DNA of 64,000 nucleotides, taken from positions 372,001 through 436,000 of the forward strand of contig OY253679.1 of assembly GCA_958009085.1 (NCBI GenBank), written 5' to 3'. This document shows, one piece after another, positions 37,503 through 49,500 of this stretch; within the stretch, counting starts at the first letter, position 1, and each line of letters opens with the position of its first letter. The stretch is from Protoeuglena noctilucae. Lineage: Eukaryota; Chlorophyta; Pedinophyceae; Marsupiomonadales; Marsupiomonadaceae. The notes under the pieces were generated by a model that worked only from the letters and a program-made list of their open reading frames with translations, searched no databases and was not told the DNA's origin. The position numbers and the translations under genes are program-made.

Positions 37503-40386
37503 TGGCCGCATCCATGCCGGGACGCCGCTGGTAGTGCGGCGGGGAGGCGTTGCGATGTGCAGACGTGGCCCCAGCGCCGGCGCGACGTGCAGCATATACA
37601 GTGGCATCACATTCGCGCCGTGTTGACATCGCAGGACCTCGGTCCGTGACCCAGCCGCGCGTCGCGAGGCTGCCCCGGGTGGTCGCCATGGCCAAGCCCG
37701 TCCCCGGCACTTTCGATATCGGCGCCGCGCCGATGCTGATCCCCGAGGGGCCCTGGAAGGTCATGGAGGGCAACTGCGCGTCTGTGAAGGGATTCAGGCG
37801 AGAGAGGTCGCCGCGATCCCGGCATCGGGTCAGGTTTCGTGCCCGCGACCCGCAGCGCGACAGAAGGGGCGCCTCCGCTCTCCGCAGGGCCGCCGGGATG
37901 AGCGCGGGCCTTCGCAAGCGCGGGGACAAGGCCGACTTAGCCCTGGTGCGTGTCCTGGTTCGATGGGTTGAATGCCTTGTGCGGGCCAGTGTGCTTTGAT
38001 GTCGGACGGGCGTCATGACTTTGCCTGTTTAGGACCATCCCTCGGCCGCGCCGCCCCCGCAGATCGTGGCGGATAAGCCCGCGGTAGCTGCGGGCGTCTT
38101 CACGACGAACGTGATGTGCGCCGCTCCCGTCACGTACTGCAAGCGTGTGCTGGACCGTCAGACCCACGCAGTCGCGGTACTGACGAACGCCGGGCAGGCG
38201 AACGCGGCGACGGGCGACCAGGGCGCGGCGGACGCGGAGCGGACGGCGCAGGAGCTGGCCAAGCTGCTGGGCGTGAAGAGCGATGACGTCCTGCTCATGT
38301 CCACCGGCGTCATCGGGCAGCGTATTAAGGTGAACACACCCAGGGGTGAACGCCGGGGGGCTTGTGCGCACACAGCGTCATCGGGCAGCGCATCAAGGTG
38401 AACGCACCCAGGGAGCCCCTGGTAGCGTAGACGCACATGGCAATCGAAAGGTGGTCTTGAGACCAACTCGAGGGTGCACGGGAGTGTGGCTGTCCCACTC
38501 GCCTGGTGTACCCTGGAGTAGGTTTGAGGACCATCCCTCGATCGCTCTGTGCGCGTCCCTGCCATGTCCCTGCTGTGTGGGCGTGGGTTGGCCACATGCG
38601 TGGCCCGCCGTGTGTAGTTGAGTGTGTTGGTGTGTCACTCTCAGGTCGACAAGCTTGTGGAGGGGCTGCCTACGCTGGTGGGGGCGCTGGGGCCGGACCG
38701 GGAGGACGGGCACCGGGCGGCAGGTGGGGCCATGGACTGACGATCTGTGACATGATAATGGTGGTGTTATCGTAATGATGTTACCATTGCAAGATGACAG
38801 TGGTGGGTAGTGTTGCCATGGCACGAAAGCACACCATGCCTTGACATCACGATGTCTTCCACACGTCGTTGCCCCTCTCTTCCCCCGCAGTGGCCATCAC
38901 CACCACTGACCTGGTGTCCAAGTCATGCGCACTCGAGACGCAGATCGGGGGCAAGACCGTCACAATCGGCGGCATGTGCAAGGTGCGGGGCAGGGGCGAG
39001 CGGTGACACAAAGCTGGGCAGGTGCACGACTCATTGCTGAGAGGTTTTCCATGCTCGCTCTGCTGCTCATTCCGCCGCTCATCTCCCACGACAGCATCGA
39101 CAATGGCGGCCGCGCCAGTGATGGTCGGCGCATGCTTCATTGCCTATTGCCGCGCTGCTCCCGCAGGGTTCCGGCATGATCCACCCCAACATGGCGACGA
39201 TGCTGGGGGTGCTGACGTGCGATGCGGCCGTGTCCCCCGACGCCTGGCGCGGCATGCTGCGTCGCTCCATCCGCGACACCTTCAACCAGATCTCCCTCGA
39301 CGGGGACACCTCCACCAACGACACCGTCATCGCCCTCGCGTCGGGCGCGGCTGGAAATGCGACCATCACCGACGCCGACTCGGAGGTGAGGGGGTGTGGA
39401 GTGTGGACATTAGGGTGACAGACAGGGAGGTGAGGGGCATTGATAACCCTGTTCAATGGACTTAAAGGCCACAGATAGGGAGGTGAGGGTCAATTTATGT
39501 GGACATGATGGGTCCAGACACGGAAGTGAGGGAGCGTGGAGTGTGGACACGAGGGTCACTGACACATCGGGTCCCCCTCTCCCCCCTCCCAGGACGGCAA
39601 GCGCCTGGAGGCGGCGGTGAAGGCGGTGCTGACGGGCATGTGCAAGGCCATCGCCTGGGACGGCGAGGGCGCCACGGCGCTCGTGGAGGTGACCGTCATG
39701 GGCGCGGCCACCGACGACGACGCCCGCACCGTTGCGCGATCCATCTGCTGCTCCAACCTGACCAAGGCGGCCATCTTCGGCCACGACCCCAACTGGGGCC
39801 GCATCGCGTGCGCGGCCGGGTACTCGGGCGTGACGTTCGACCCCGCATCGCTGCGCGTGGTGTTGGGCGACATGGTGCTCATGGATAAGGGGCAGCCGCT
39901 CGCCTTCGACGCCAAGGTCGCCTCGCAGGTGCGTGCGGGGAGAGCAGTTACGGCAGATGGGTGATTTATGCGAGGTGTAAGTGTAGACGGGGTGCGGCGT
40001 GGAATGTCGATGATTGTCGAGGGCCTGTTGGACAGCTTGTTGCCGCGGTTACATCTGCTGTACCTGGGCTATGGCTACCGCCTGCAGTCCACTTGCCCCT
40101 GCTGTACCATACCATGACCATCATCAACATGACCATCGCCAACAGTCCATCGCCCCACTGGGCCCCTGCTGTACCTGCACTACTGTGGCAGGTCACTATA
40201 ACTATGACTGTCGTCAACAGTATCTCTCCTTACTACTACCCCCCGCAGTACCTGAAGGACACCACTTCGGTGCACGGCACGGTGCGCATTGCCGTGAGCG
40301 TGGGCAGCGGCCCGGGCAAGGGGCAGGCGTGGGGGTGCGACCTGTCCTATGAGTACGTCAAGATCAACGCAGAGTACACCACGTGA
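37503..40386 (+). CDS. ARGJ: Ornithine/glutamate N-acetyltransferase ArgJ
   Basis: A bifunctional arginine-pathway enzyme that recycles acetyl groups between N-acetylornithine and glutamate, plastidial in plants. Secure exons: about 37612-37797, 37888-37945, 38063-38329, 38645-38723, 38891-38982, 39167-39385, 39593-39928 and 40249-40386. Signature sequences: [44 protein letters not shown], and the autocleavage site [20 protein letters not shown], where the second Thr of MATML is the expected nucleophile. Also [50 protein letters not shown] and the C-terminus [12 protein letters not shown]. The first listed intron (37798) needs a GC donor. The translation start is not settled: the frame is closed by TAG at 37531 and an upstream leader exon is probably missing from my model. 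Confidence 0.93.
38308..38412 (+). repeat. Exon-edge copy, ArgJ
   Basis: The exon end GTCATCGGGCAGCGTATTAAG with its donor GTGAACAC and the next bases CACCCAGGG recur about 70 bp downstream as GTCATCGGGCAGCGCATCAAG followed by GTGAACGCACCCAGGG. The copy still encodes VIGQRIK exactly. Confidence 0.9.
39370..39545 (+). repeat. Four exon-edge copies, ArgJ
   Basis: The exon end GACTCGGAG and donor GTGAGGG (39385) is followed by three related units ending GACAGGGAG, GATAGGGAG and GACACGGAA, each followed by GTGAGG. Flanking words such as GTGTGGAGTGTGGACA also repeat. Confidence 0.85.
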
Positions 40387-40595
40387 TATATCTAAATTGA
40401 CTTTTGAACTCGAATTGGCGCTGTAGGACGACGCGTGCTTTGAAGGCATGCCGTGCGCCGCACTTCACTGTCGACCGCAAGCTCAAGTGGTAAGCTGTCC
40501 AAAACCCTTAGCACAACCACTATGACGCAGACGCTACTTAACATAATTGACACACTCCTCTCCCTTAATGCTACATCGCCCCACTGTCGCCCTCG

Positions 40596-41246
40596 TCACT
40601 TGCCCAAGTCACCCCCCGCCCCCCCCGCTCCTCTCTTCCTCTTTTTCTTCTTCTTCTCAACCCCTCCTCCCTTCCCATTCGACCTCCCCGTCAATCCCAA
40701 CAACATCGCCCGGCTGAAGCCTCCAGAATGAGGACGCCCCGCCCCCTTCACCCCTTTCACCGCCCCTCCGCCCTTCCCCACCGCCCCCGCCCGCCCCTCA
40801 TCCTCCTCGCCGCTGCTCTCCGCGTCGTTGCCCGCCCGCTCCTCCGCCACCCGCTTCTCCTGCGCGCGCCTAAGCTTGCCCGTGAGGCGAGCCTCCACGC
40901 CGCCCACCTCCGCCACCGCCTTGTGCGGGACGAACTTGGCCCCAAGCCCCAGCCGCGCGGGGCGGGGCTTAAACGTTCCCGGGTCCTCCGCGTCCTGCAA
41001 TTACACGCGAAGACAGTGCGGCATGGATGCGAGAGCGCGGAGAAGCGGGCGCAGGGCGGGAAATACACAAAAACGCATAGGTCATGACGCGCGAGGCGGT
41101 TTTGCGGCTCCAAACGCAGCGCTGTCTCGCATGCGATCAGCTCTCACCCGGTCATCGCCATCGCCCGGCCCGCCGCTCCCCGACAGCCACCCCTGGACCA
41201 GCCGCAGCGCTTCGCCCGAGGCCACGATCTCTTCTCCCTCGTCCAT
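40596..41246 (-). CDS. Small basic protein, possibly nucleolar
   Basis: Minus-strand exons 41246-41148 and 40994-40596, GT-AG, phase 0, encode 165 residues. The N-terminus has an acidic start (MDEGEEIVASGEALRLVQGW). The second exon opens with PRPARLGLGAKFVPHKAVAE, then ARLTGKLRRAQEKRVAEE, and ends in a strongly basic KKKKKKRKRGAGG tail. A LGLGAKF-PH motif followed by a basic helix recalls small plant nucleolar proteins such as DOMINO1, from memory and not verified. The basic tail would suit a nucleolar location. The stop is 209 bp from the ArgJ stop. Confidence 0.6.
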
Positions 41247-41592
41247 CGCCACGAGCAGCCCCTCACTCTTCTACGTAGTCTTGCCAGTCGCAATTGCGAT
41301 GCTCAATCGTGGCAACTGTGCCTTTCAGCGGCCGCTGTGATGTGGAGGCTGGCCTTTCCGCGAGGTATGGCGCAGTTGGAGCGAACTTCTGCCACTGCTC
41401 TTGCTCAGGACAGATAGAAGTACCCGACGCGAGGCGAGTCGGAGACCAAAAGCCGCGAGAAGGGGCAGGGGTGCTGACCGGCGTGACAGAACATGGGCCA
41501 GACTGGACAAAAGGGCACAGCCTTGGCATCCCAGCGACACTCACGCGGTCGATGGCGGGTCGTTGATTGACGCACGACTTGCGCGGGCTTCC
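41247..41592. promoter_or_regulatory. Divergent promoter region upstream of eIF2B epsilon
   Basis: About 345 bases between diverging start codons of the small basic protein and eIF2B epsilon. No specific element called. Confidence 0.35.
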
Positions 41593-43430
41593 ATGGCGGG
41601 CAAGAAGGGCCCCCCGACCGGGGGTGCCGAGGAGCAGACGCGGGAGCCGCTGGTGGCAGTACTTTTGGCGGATACGTACAGCCAGGCGAGCGACAGTGTC
41701 CCTGGCAGCAGCGGGCGGAGCCGGCGGGGTCTCTCTGCCGAGGTTGCGGGTTCCCCGGCTGGTTGGAGGAAGGTCCTGACGATGAAGGCCGATTTCCGCC
41801 GGACCGCGTGATTCTATGCTAAGCATTCCGTGTATCATGGACAGGGCTGCCGCAATGCATGGCTCTCGCGCGTTCCTCAGCGCCTTGCTGCCTCTTTGCC
41901 GCCCCAGGCTCTGTGGCCGGTGACCATTGAGCAGCCGCTGGGGCTCCTGAACCTGGCGCACGCGCCGCTCATCGAGTACACGCTGGTGAGGCTGCCATCA
42001 GTGGCTTGCTGAGGAAGCGCGCGCGGGGAGCGCCGGAGCCTCTGCGCTTTGGTTCGTCTGCGCCCCCCCGCCCGCCTGCTTGCTGAGTCCTGGCGGCAGC
42101 CTCGCAGGCGGTCGTGACTGAACATTTTACCGCTCCCAGGAGTGGCTGGCGTCCGTGCCCGTGGACGAGATCGTGGTCCTGACCACGATGCACGCCCAGC
42201 GGATTAAGGAATACATCAAGGCCTCCAAGTGGTCCCGCGTCCTGACTCCACACGTCAAGATTCTTGTGGCGGAGGACTGCGGGAGCGTCGGCGACGCGCT
42301 GCGGACGCTCGAGCAGGCGGACATCATCAAGGTGCGTGTGGGGAGCAGCCACTGAACTCTGCACGCTCTCGTGGCTCGCGTTGGATACATATGTATCTCT
42401 CGCATCCCTGGTGCTGCGCAACATCCGCGTTGGATACATATGTATCTCTCGCATCCCTGGTGCTGCGCAACATCGCCGCCGCTTCTTCCCTCGTGCTGCA
42501 GAGTGACTTCATTCTCACGGCGGCGGACGTGGTGACCAACATGGACCTGGCGCCGGCGCTGGAGGCCCACCGCAGCCGCCGCAAGACGGACAAGTCGTGC
42601 CTCATGACGGTCGTGTGCCGCGGCAAGGTCTCGGCGGAGCAGCGCATCCGCATGGGCATCGAACCGCAGAGGTGAGGCGGGGCAGGGGTGGCGGAGTCGG
42701 GGCACTGCAATATGGTTTTACTTGAGTGCATTTGTGGTCAGGGGAATGGTGGAGGGGATGCCGAATGCCCAGGGGGCTGCTGGGCGCGCATAGCGTGACC
42801 ATAGTGCTGCTCGTCACAGTGGCACCGTCATTCCCTCCTGCAGCGTTCTGCTGGAGGAGCCGACCAAGCGCGTCCTCTACAACGACGTCGGGAACGTCGC
42901 CGCGCTGCGCCCCGTGCCGCTCTCGAGCGCCGCCGTCCGCAACGCCACGCACCGCACCGACCTGGCCGACGTGGACATCTACGTGTGCGCCCCCGAGGCG
43001 AGGACGTGCTAAGCGGCTCAATTCCATCGCGATTGTACCAACTGCGTCCCGCGCGGCTCGATCCGCAGCTCGGAACACCTCAGCTGCGCTCACTGCAGCT
43101 GCGATTGGTATAAGCATAAGCTATAAGCTTATCTCTTTCCGCAGGTTTTGATGGAGTTCGCCTCCAACTTCGACTACCAGAACATCTGCCAGGACTTCAT
43201 CGCGGGCGTGATCGCCGAGGAGGAGCTGGGCCACAAGGTGCACGTGTACGAAACGGCCGACAGCGCCTACTGCGCCACGGTCGGCAACTGGCGCGCCTAC
43301 GACGCCGTGACGCGGGACGTCCTGCAGCGATGGGCCTACCCCTTTTCTCCGGACACCAACTGCCTGGCCGCCAACCCAGCCAGGGGGCCCGCGCTCACCG
43401 AGTACAGGCAAGCAGGGTGTGTGTGAGTGT

Positions 43431-43463
<33 letters not shown>

Positions 43464-46306
43464 GTGGAGAGCGCAGCATGGTGCTTGCTGCGTGTTCGAT
43501 GTTTCATTTACCGCGTTGTTTGATCCATTGGCAGCAGTGGCAGCAACTCGTATCGTCACATCACAAACACTCTTCCCCTTTCCCATCGCCCGCTCCCTCA
43601 CCCACCTCCCCTCCCTGCCACCCCAGGCAGCGCCGCCGCAACCTGTACCAGGAGAGTTCCACGCGCGTGGGCCTGACCACCCAGTGCACCCGCGACTCGT
43701 GCATCGGCCGGGGCAGCGCCATCGGCGACGGCACCACCGTCCACTGCAGCGTGATCGGCCGCGAGTGCAGCATTGGCGAGAACGTGCTGTTGTCGGGTAG
43801 TGTCGTGATGGACGGGGCGGTGGTGGGGGACGGGGCGCGGTTGGAGTGCACGTTGGTGTGTCCGAATGCGGTGGTGCGGGAGGGGGCGGTGTTGGGCCCG
43901 GGGTGCATTGTGGGGTCGGGGGTGGTGATTGGGACGCACCACGCGGTCAAGAAGGGCACGGCCGTGACGCTGTGCCGGCGGGACGAGGGCGCGGGGGGGG
44001 CCAAGGGGGGGGATGAGTGGAGCGAGGAGGGGGGGGCGGGTGAGTGGGTGGGAGTGGGGGGTTGTTGCGAGTGAGAGCGGGGTGCTGCGATAGGAACTGC
44101 CCTGTTACTACGTTGCAGGAACACAGCATGCGATTCGGTTACATGATGTTACCCTGACGTTTGCTCTTTCTACGTGCGGCTGCAGAGTGGATCGAGTGTG
44201 CCCCCACCGACAAGGTCCTCCAGGCGGCACGAGCGGTGGCCAAGGGAGCCATCTTCTCAGGTGCGAGTCTATGCATTAATTCAATGATATTTTCTCTATT
44301 GACTGCGAATATTAACTGTGTGATGGCGACTGCTACAGTGCTGTTACTATACCCCCTCCCCCCCACCCCAGACGTGCTTTGGGACCGTGACGCGGTGGGC
44401 ACTGACGGTGCAGGGTTCTCGTGGCACGTTTCTGGCAGGTACGCCGCCCCCCGGTACGGCCTGCAGCCGCCGACCCCGGCGCTGGCGGTGGCGTGGATGG
44501 GGGGACTGGAGGCGGAATTGGCGGCACTGGAGGTGAGGGGGCAGTGGGGGTGAGGGGTGGTGAGGGGCTGTGGTGGCGTGTGGATGGGGGGACTGGAGGC
44601 GGAATTGGCGGCGTTGGAGTTGAGGGGTTGGGGATTAGAGTGACAAGTGACAGGGGCAGTGGGGGTGGTGTGTGTGTGGATGGGCGTGGTGGTGCGTTGT
44701 CATCCCTGACACTGACATCATAATTCTTTTCTTTCATCTCTCTTCATCTCACCCATCACCACCCCCCCAGGCATCCCGCAAGGGCGCGGGTGCGGAGGCG
44801 GACGACGCGGCGTCGGAGGGGCACGGGGCGGGGGACGACCCCGAGGCGCACTTCAAGCAGGAGGTGGTGGAGACGTTCCTCAGATGCGTGAAGGTGAGGG
44901 GTGATGGAAAGAGAGATGATCAGTCTTGCGATATGCTCCATACCCCCACTTCCACCCTGATCACCACCTGCACTGCCACCCCCACTGCTACCCTCACCGC
45001 CACCGTCACTGCCACCCCCATTGCCACCCCCACTGCCACCCTCAACACCACCCTCACCATCCTCCCAGGAGCGCTTTGAGTTGGCCAACGTGGTGGTGGA
45101 GCTCAACGGCCTGCGACTGTCAGAGAACCGATCGTTCGTCGACTGCGGCTCTTACATCTTCACCACCATTCTGGGTCTCGCACTGCCACCGCCCACCAGC
45201 GTGCGGTGAGCGATGCTGTGGCTATGGGATGACGATGCTGATGATTGGAGACATCGGAGACATTGCTGCAGAAAGTGTAACAAAGGCAACAGAGGCGCAT
45301 TTCTGGCTGCGCCAATGAAGCAATTACGATTCGCTGCAATTACCAATAATGACAAGTACATTATATGTGTATACAAACATGTACAGATATACAACCACTA
45401 CCCCCCCTTTGCAGCCCCTCCTACCACTCCCTGTACCCCACCGAGTTCGCGGACGTCAAGTCCAAGGCCGGCCGCATGCAGCTGCTTGCCAAGGTCATGT
45501 CCTTGATGAAGGAGTGGGGGCCGCTGCTAAAGAAATTCGTCAAATCTGAGGACGATGAGGTGGACATGCTGCTGACGCTGGAGGAGCTGTGCGGGGGGGA
45601 GGGGGTGTTTGAGGGGTCGGGTGAGAGAGCGATGGGGCGGTGGGGGGCAGGGGTGGGGATGTCGATGGGTGCGTAAGGGGGTGACGAGAGGGATTGTGTT
45701 ACTGTTGCTATGAATAGGTGTTTCTATTGTCACCATTGCTGATATTATTATCGACACGCACCATTACCATCTCCCCCCATATCTCCCCCATCCAGGCGAG
45801 CACGGCCGTGTGTTTGCGGAGGTCTTTGAGGGTCTGCTCCAGGTGCTGTACCACGACTCGGTCGACATTCTGACAGAAGAGGGCATACTCAAGTGGACGG
45901 AGGAGAAGGAGCACGCGGACAAGAGCGAGAGGTGAATATGACTATTGGTAGTATATATCGTCGATGGTGACTGTCGATGATAGTTGATGGTGGCTGTGAT
46001 AGTAAGTGTGCATGGCTCAAGTGGGCCGAGGAGAAGGAGCACGCCGACCGGAGCGAGAGGTGTTGTGATGGGGTGATGATGGATGTTATGATTGTACTAA
46101 ATTGATTGTTCATGGTAGTTGGTAGTGAGAGATCATGCTCAGTGCCCAAGTGAGCAGCCCACACTCGACCCACTTGTCATCATATGCCATCGTAACTTGT
46201 CTTTCTCCCCAGGGTGTACCTGGACAAGTGCCGCACCTTCATCGACTTTTTGAGGGCCGATGACGACGATGACGACGATGAGGACGACGACGAGGACAGC
46301 GACTAG
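41593..46306 (+). CDS. EIF2B5: Translation initiation factor eIF2B subunit epsilon
   Basis: The catalytic subunit of the guanine-nucleotide exchange factor for eIF2. Fourteen exons: 41593-41685, 41908-41985, 42140-42331, 42502-42671, 42844-42997, 43145-43407, 43627-44039, 44186-44260, 44372-44532, 44771-44893, 45069-45205, 45415-45620, 45796-45931 and 46213-46306, 764 residues. The nucleotidyltransferase-like domain begins EPLVAVLLADTYSQALWPVT. A left-handed beta-helix occupies about 317-430 (SCIGRGSAIGDGTTVHCSVI and repeats). The C-terminal W2 domain ends KWTEEKEHADKSER, then FIDFLRADDDDDDDED, the expected aromatic/acidic exchange surface with an unusually long Asp run. Introns 1, 5 and 6 start with GC. 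Two introns carry copies of the preceding exon end. Confidence 0.94.
42377..42474 (+). repeat. Perfect 49-bp tandem repeat with inner palindrome
   Basis: Two adjacent, apparently identical 49-bp units inside intron 3 of eIF2B epsilon. Each contains the 14-base palindrome GATACATATGTATC. Identity implies a recent duplication. Confidence 0.9.
43424..43462 (+). repeat. (GT)n microsatellite
   Basis: A run of GT/GTGTGA repeats directly after the exon 6 donor in eIF2B epsilon. Confidence 0.95.
44500..44632 (+). repeat. Exon-edge copy, eIF2B epsilon exon 9
   Basis: The last 45 or so bases of exon 9 (GGATGGGGGGACTGGAGGCG, then GAATTGGCGGCACTGGAG) recur at about 44581-44625 with few changes. The copy's donor position reads TTGAGG instead of GTGAGG. 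Confidence 0.88.
45888..46066 (+). repeat. Exon-edge copy, eIF2B epsilon exon 13
   Basis: The exon end encoding LKWTEEKEHADKSER recurs about 120 bp downstream in the intron, encoding LKWAEEKEHADRSER, followed by GTGTTG. Changes are mostly protein-conservative. Confidence 0.88.
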
Positions 46307-46554
46307 GATAATCGTTGGGATGAATGAGGATGGATGGGGTTACTGTGGCAGACGATTGAATCATCGTAAGGGGTGGGAGCCATCTCTGCTATGGGACCAA
46401 GCGTCCCTACTCTTTGTGATAAAAGATGGGTCTTTTGCTTCAAAGCAGCTGCCTGAGACACGACACATTGCCACCGCACCTACCCTAACCCGCATCGACC
46501 CTTCTTCCTTCCTCCCCCTCACGCACCCACACCCACACCCACACCCGCATTCGC

Positions 46555-49500
46555 TCACGCACCCACCCCCGCCTTCCCACCCAATCGCTTCCCCTTCCCC
46601 TTTCCCTGTCCAATTTCCCCCGGCGCCACCCCAACCCCCGCCGCCTTGCCCGCCCCATTCCCCACCCCTCCCGCCCCACCACCCCCACCCTTGCCGCCCC
46701 TCACCCCACCTTTCTTCACCCCACCCCCCTTAGCCACCCCACCCCCCTTCGCCCTGCCAGCCCCGTTCCCCGCCACCCCCGCCCCTCGCTTAGCCTTCAT
46801 TTGACTCTTGATGACCTCAGCCATTCGCCTCAACCTCATCTCTTCCCTAGTCAGTCGCTCCCATGTTGCCATCTGACGTGACAGGGCGAAGTGACGGCCG
46901 AACGCAGCCGAGAGGGCCTGGGGGGGATTGATATGGGGGAACAGGGTGAGGAGCTTTAAGTAAAGGGGATTGAAGCTAAACGGTGGGGTTCGAACCCGGG
47001 ACGCATGCGTCGGGTGGGGGTGGGAGACGGCGCCAGTAGCAATGGCGGGGGAGTTGGCACCGCACAGCACACAATCCACCCACCGCCCCAACCCCCCCCC
47101 CCCCCCACCTCCTCATCCCCCACATCCCCATCCCCCTCCTCCTCCTCTTTGCCCCCCGCCGCCTGGCGCATCCGCCTCCGCCCCTTGCCCCCGCCCCTCG
47201 CCACCCCGCTGTGGGGCGCGGGGCGGAATTCGCCCCTCGCCTCGGCCCCGTGGATTCTGGCAAGGTCCTCCGGCGTCAGAACCGGGTTAAGGTAGGGCAG
47301 GTGGGCGAGGTTGTTGGGGAATGCGCCGGATGCCGCTTGCATGAGGGAGAGGGCGTGCGCCATGCCTTGCACGTGGGGGTGGGGGTGGCGGGAGAGCAGG
47401 GAGAGCTCCCAGAGGTGGCTGCGGGAGTGGTGAGGGGTTGTGAGTGGGGGTGGAAAGGGTGGGGGTGGTGGGATGGTGCTGTGTGGTTCGGGTGGTGGTC
47501 AGCGATGGTGAGTAGCCACCAACAGAAAACCGTCCACCTAACAATCGCCCATCGTCACTCACCTGCGCAGTGCCCCCGCTTCATTCGGGTCCGGGCACGC
47601 GGGGTCGTACCCCCCCATGGCCCTGGCCACGGTGCGGGTGGCGGGGAGGGCAGAGACGGGCGCCCCTTCCCCATCATTCTCCAGCATCAGGCGCACGCGG
47701 CCGTTCTGCTTCTGCGGATTGCGGATAAATGTGGGGGGATATGCGATAAATATGTTATGTTACACATTCAGCTATATCATGCATCAGGCGCACGCGACTG
47801 TTCTGCTTCTGCGGAGGGTGCGTGAATTGGGGGATATATGTGGGCATATGATGTAATATAGCGTGTAATAACATAAGTAATTGTTTAGCTCTGATCTGCA
47901 TAAACAGACGCGGCAGTCGTGCTCCTGCGTCTTGGGAGGGTGACGTAACAACCCTACCATAACAAGCATTGCCATACGTATATATATCCTCACCAGCACT
48001 CCCTTGGCCACCGCCAGGCACCCCATGGCCAGCCCCGGCCGCGCCTGCATCGCCAGCCCCAACGCACGCTTGCAGAAGGCAGCCAGGCGAGGCTGGTCGC
48101 CCAGCCGGGACGAAAGGAGCATGTCCTGGGTGGGAGATATAGGAGATTATTATCATTGGCAATATCAATAACAATAGTAATAATCACGGCATCGTTACGA
48201 TTACTGAGCTTCAATCACTGTCCATCGCTGTCCATCGCTGCACCAGGTGGCACAAGTGACACGTGCATTCAACCACGATGCATTTGAACCACGATGCATT
48301 TGAACCTCATAACCCATGCCACCCCCCTTCCTCGCCTGCATGACGGTGACCAGCCGCGCCTGCTGAGTCAGGGCCTGCGTCAGGGGGGCGTCGGGCGACA
48401 GGGGGACGCCAGAAACGGCGGCGTCGGCGGCGCCGGAGAGGTCCACGTCGCCTGGGGGTGGGGATGGGGGTGAGGAGATGGGCATATGATGAGAGTTGTT
48501 AGTTAAAAAGAATTGTTAGTCATACAATATGGTAAAATACATCAACAACTGTGTATGATGCGATGGTGTGATGACGAAATACCACCAGTTATACCAGTAG
48601 CATACTATTGTTAGTTTATAACCACCACTAATACCATTCAACCCACTCACCCGTCTCGACGGCCTCCCCCGCGGCGTGCATTGGTTGACTCCATGGTAAT
48701 TATAACAGTTACCATGACAAACACTAACTGCATTCATCCAAACCACCTCGTTCCCTCACCCGTCTCGACGGCCTCCCCCACGGCGTGCGACGGCAGCAGG
48801 GGCTCCTTTGCAGCATCGAACATCACGTCGTACAGCACAGCGTAGAACTGGTGTCTGTCCACGCGCAGGGCGTCCATCTGGCGGCGCAGGATCTGCGGGG
48901 AGAGGGGTGGGGGTGGGATGGGTGAGAGGAGTGAGGAGGCATATGTAATGCAATTGTGATCACTGTGCACTTGCAATGGCATTACAATTACAAACAAGAT
49001 TGCTTGGACCAGTACTACTTACATCAATAGTGCCTGCACTATTAGTAGACTATGAAGGCTGATACGAACCCACTCCCCACCCCATTTCACCTGCGCCACG
49101 GCCGCCAGCACCTCCACCCTCGCCGCCCCCACCCAGCACAACCAGGCACATTCCAAACACACAATCAGCCACATTCCAAACAGTATTACCAATGTATATG
49201 GTACTTATTAACAATAACCCCACTCTTCTCGCCTGCGCCACGGCCGCCAGCACCTCCACCCTCGCCCCCACCCCCAGCCCCTGGTTGCCCGCCAGCCTGG
49301 CCAGCGCGGCCGTCAGGTCCTGGAAATACTCCACGCCGATGCGGTGCGCGTGGGTCGCGAGCACCCGCAGCGCGGGCATCAGCAGCGGCTGGGCCAGCTT
49401 GGTCTCAGGTGAGAGGGGACCCATCGGCCCTGCCCCTTGGTCGGTAACCATGGCATCGTCACCGTCGTTCTCGCTGTCGTTATTGTTATCGTTACCATTA

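Noticed and set aside
37503-37535. ATG at 37503 as the definite ArgJ start
   Set aside because: Its frame closes at a TAG after ten codons and no donor nearby joins it in phase to the conserved frame, so it is only a possible start.
46970-47050. GGTTCGAACCC in NOC3 intron 17, like a tRNA T arm
   Set aside because: Only the near-palindromic T-loop word is present. No D arm, A-box or acceptor stem can be formed in either orientation.
47097-47110. Poly-C tract and other CA/CT-rich minisatellites in NOC3 introns as possible CRISPR or satellite arrays
   Set aside because: Units are short, irregular and intronic; there are no regular spacers and the genome is eukaryotic.
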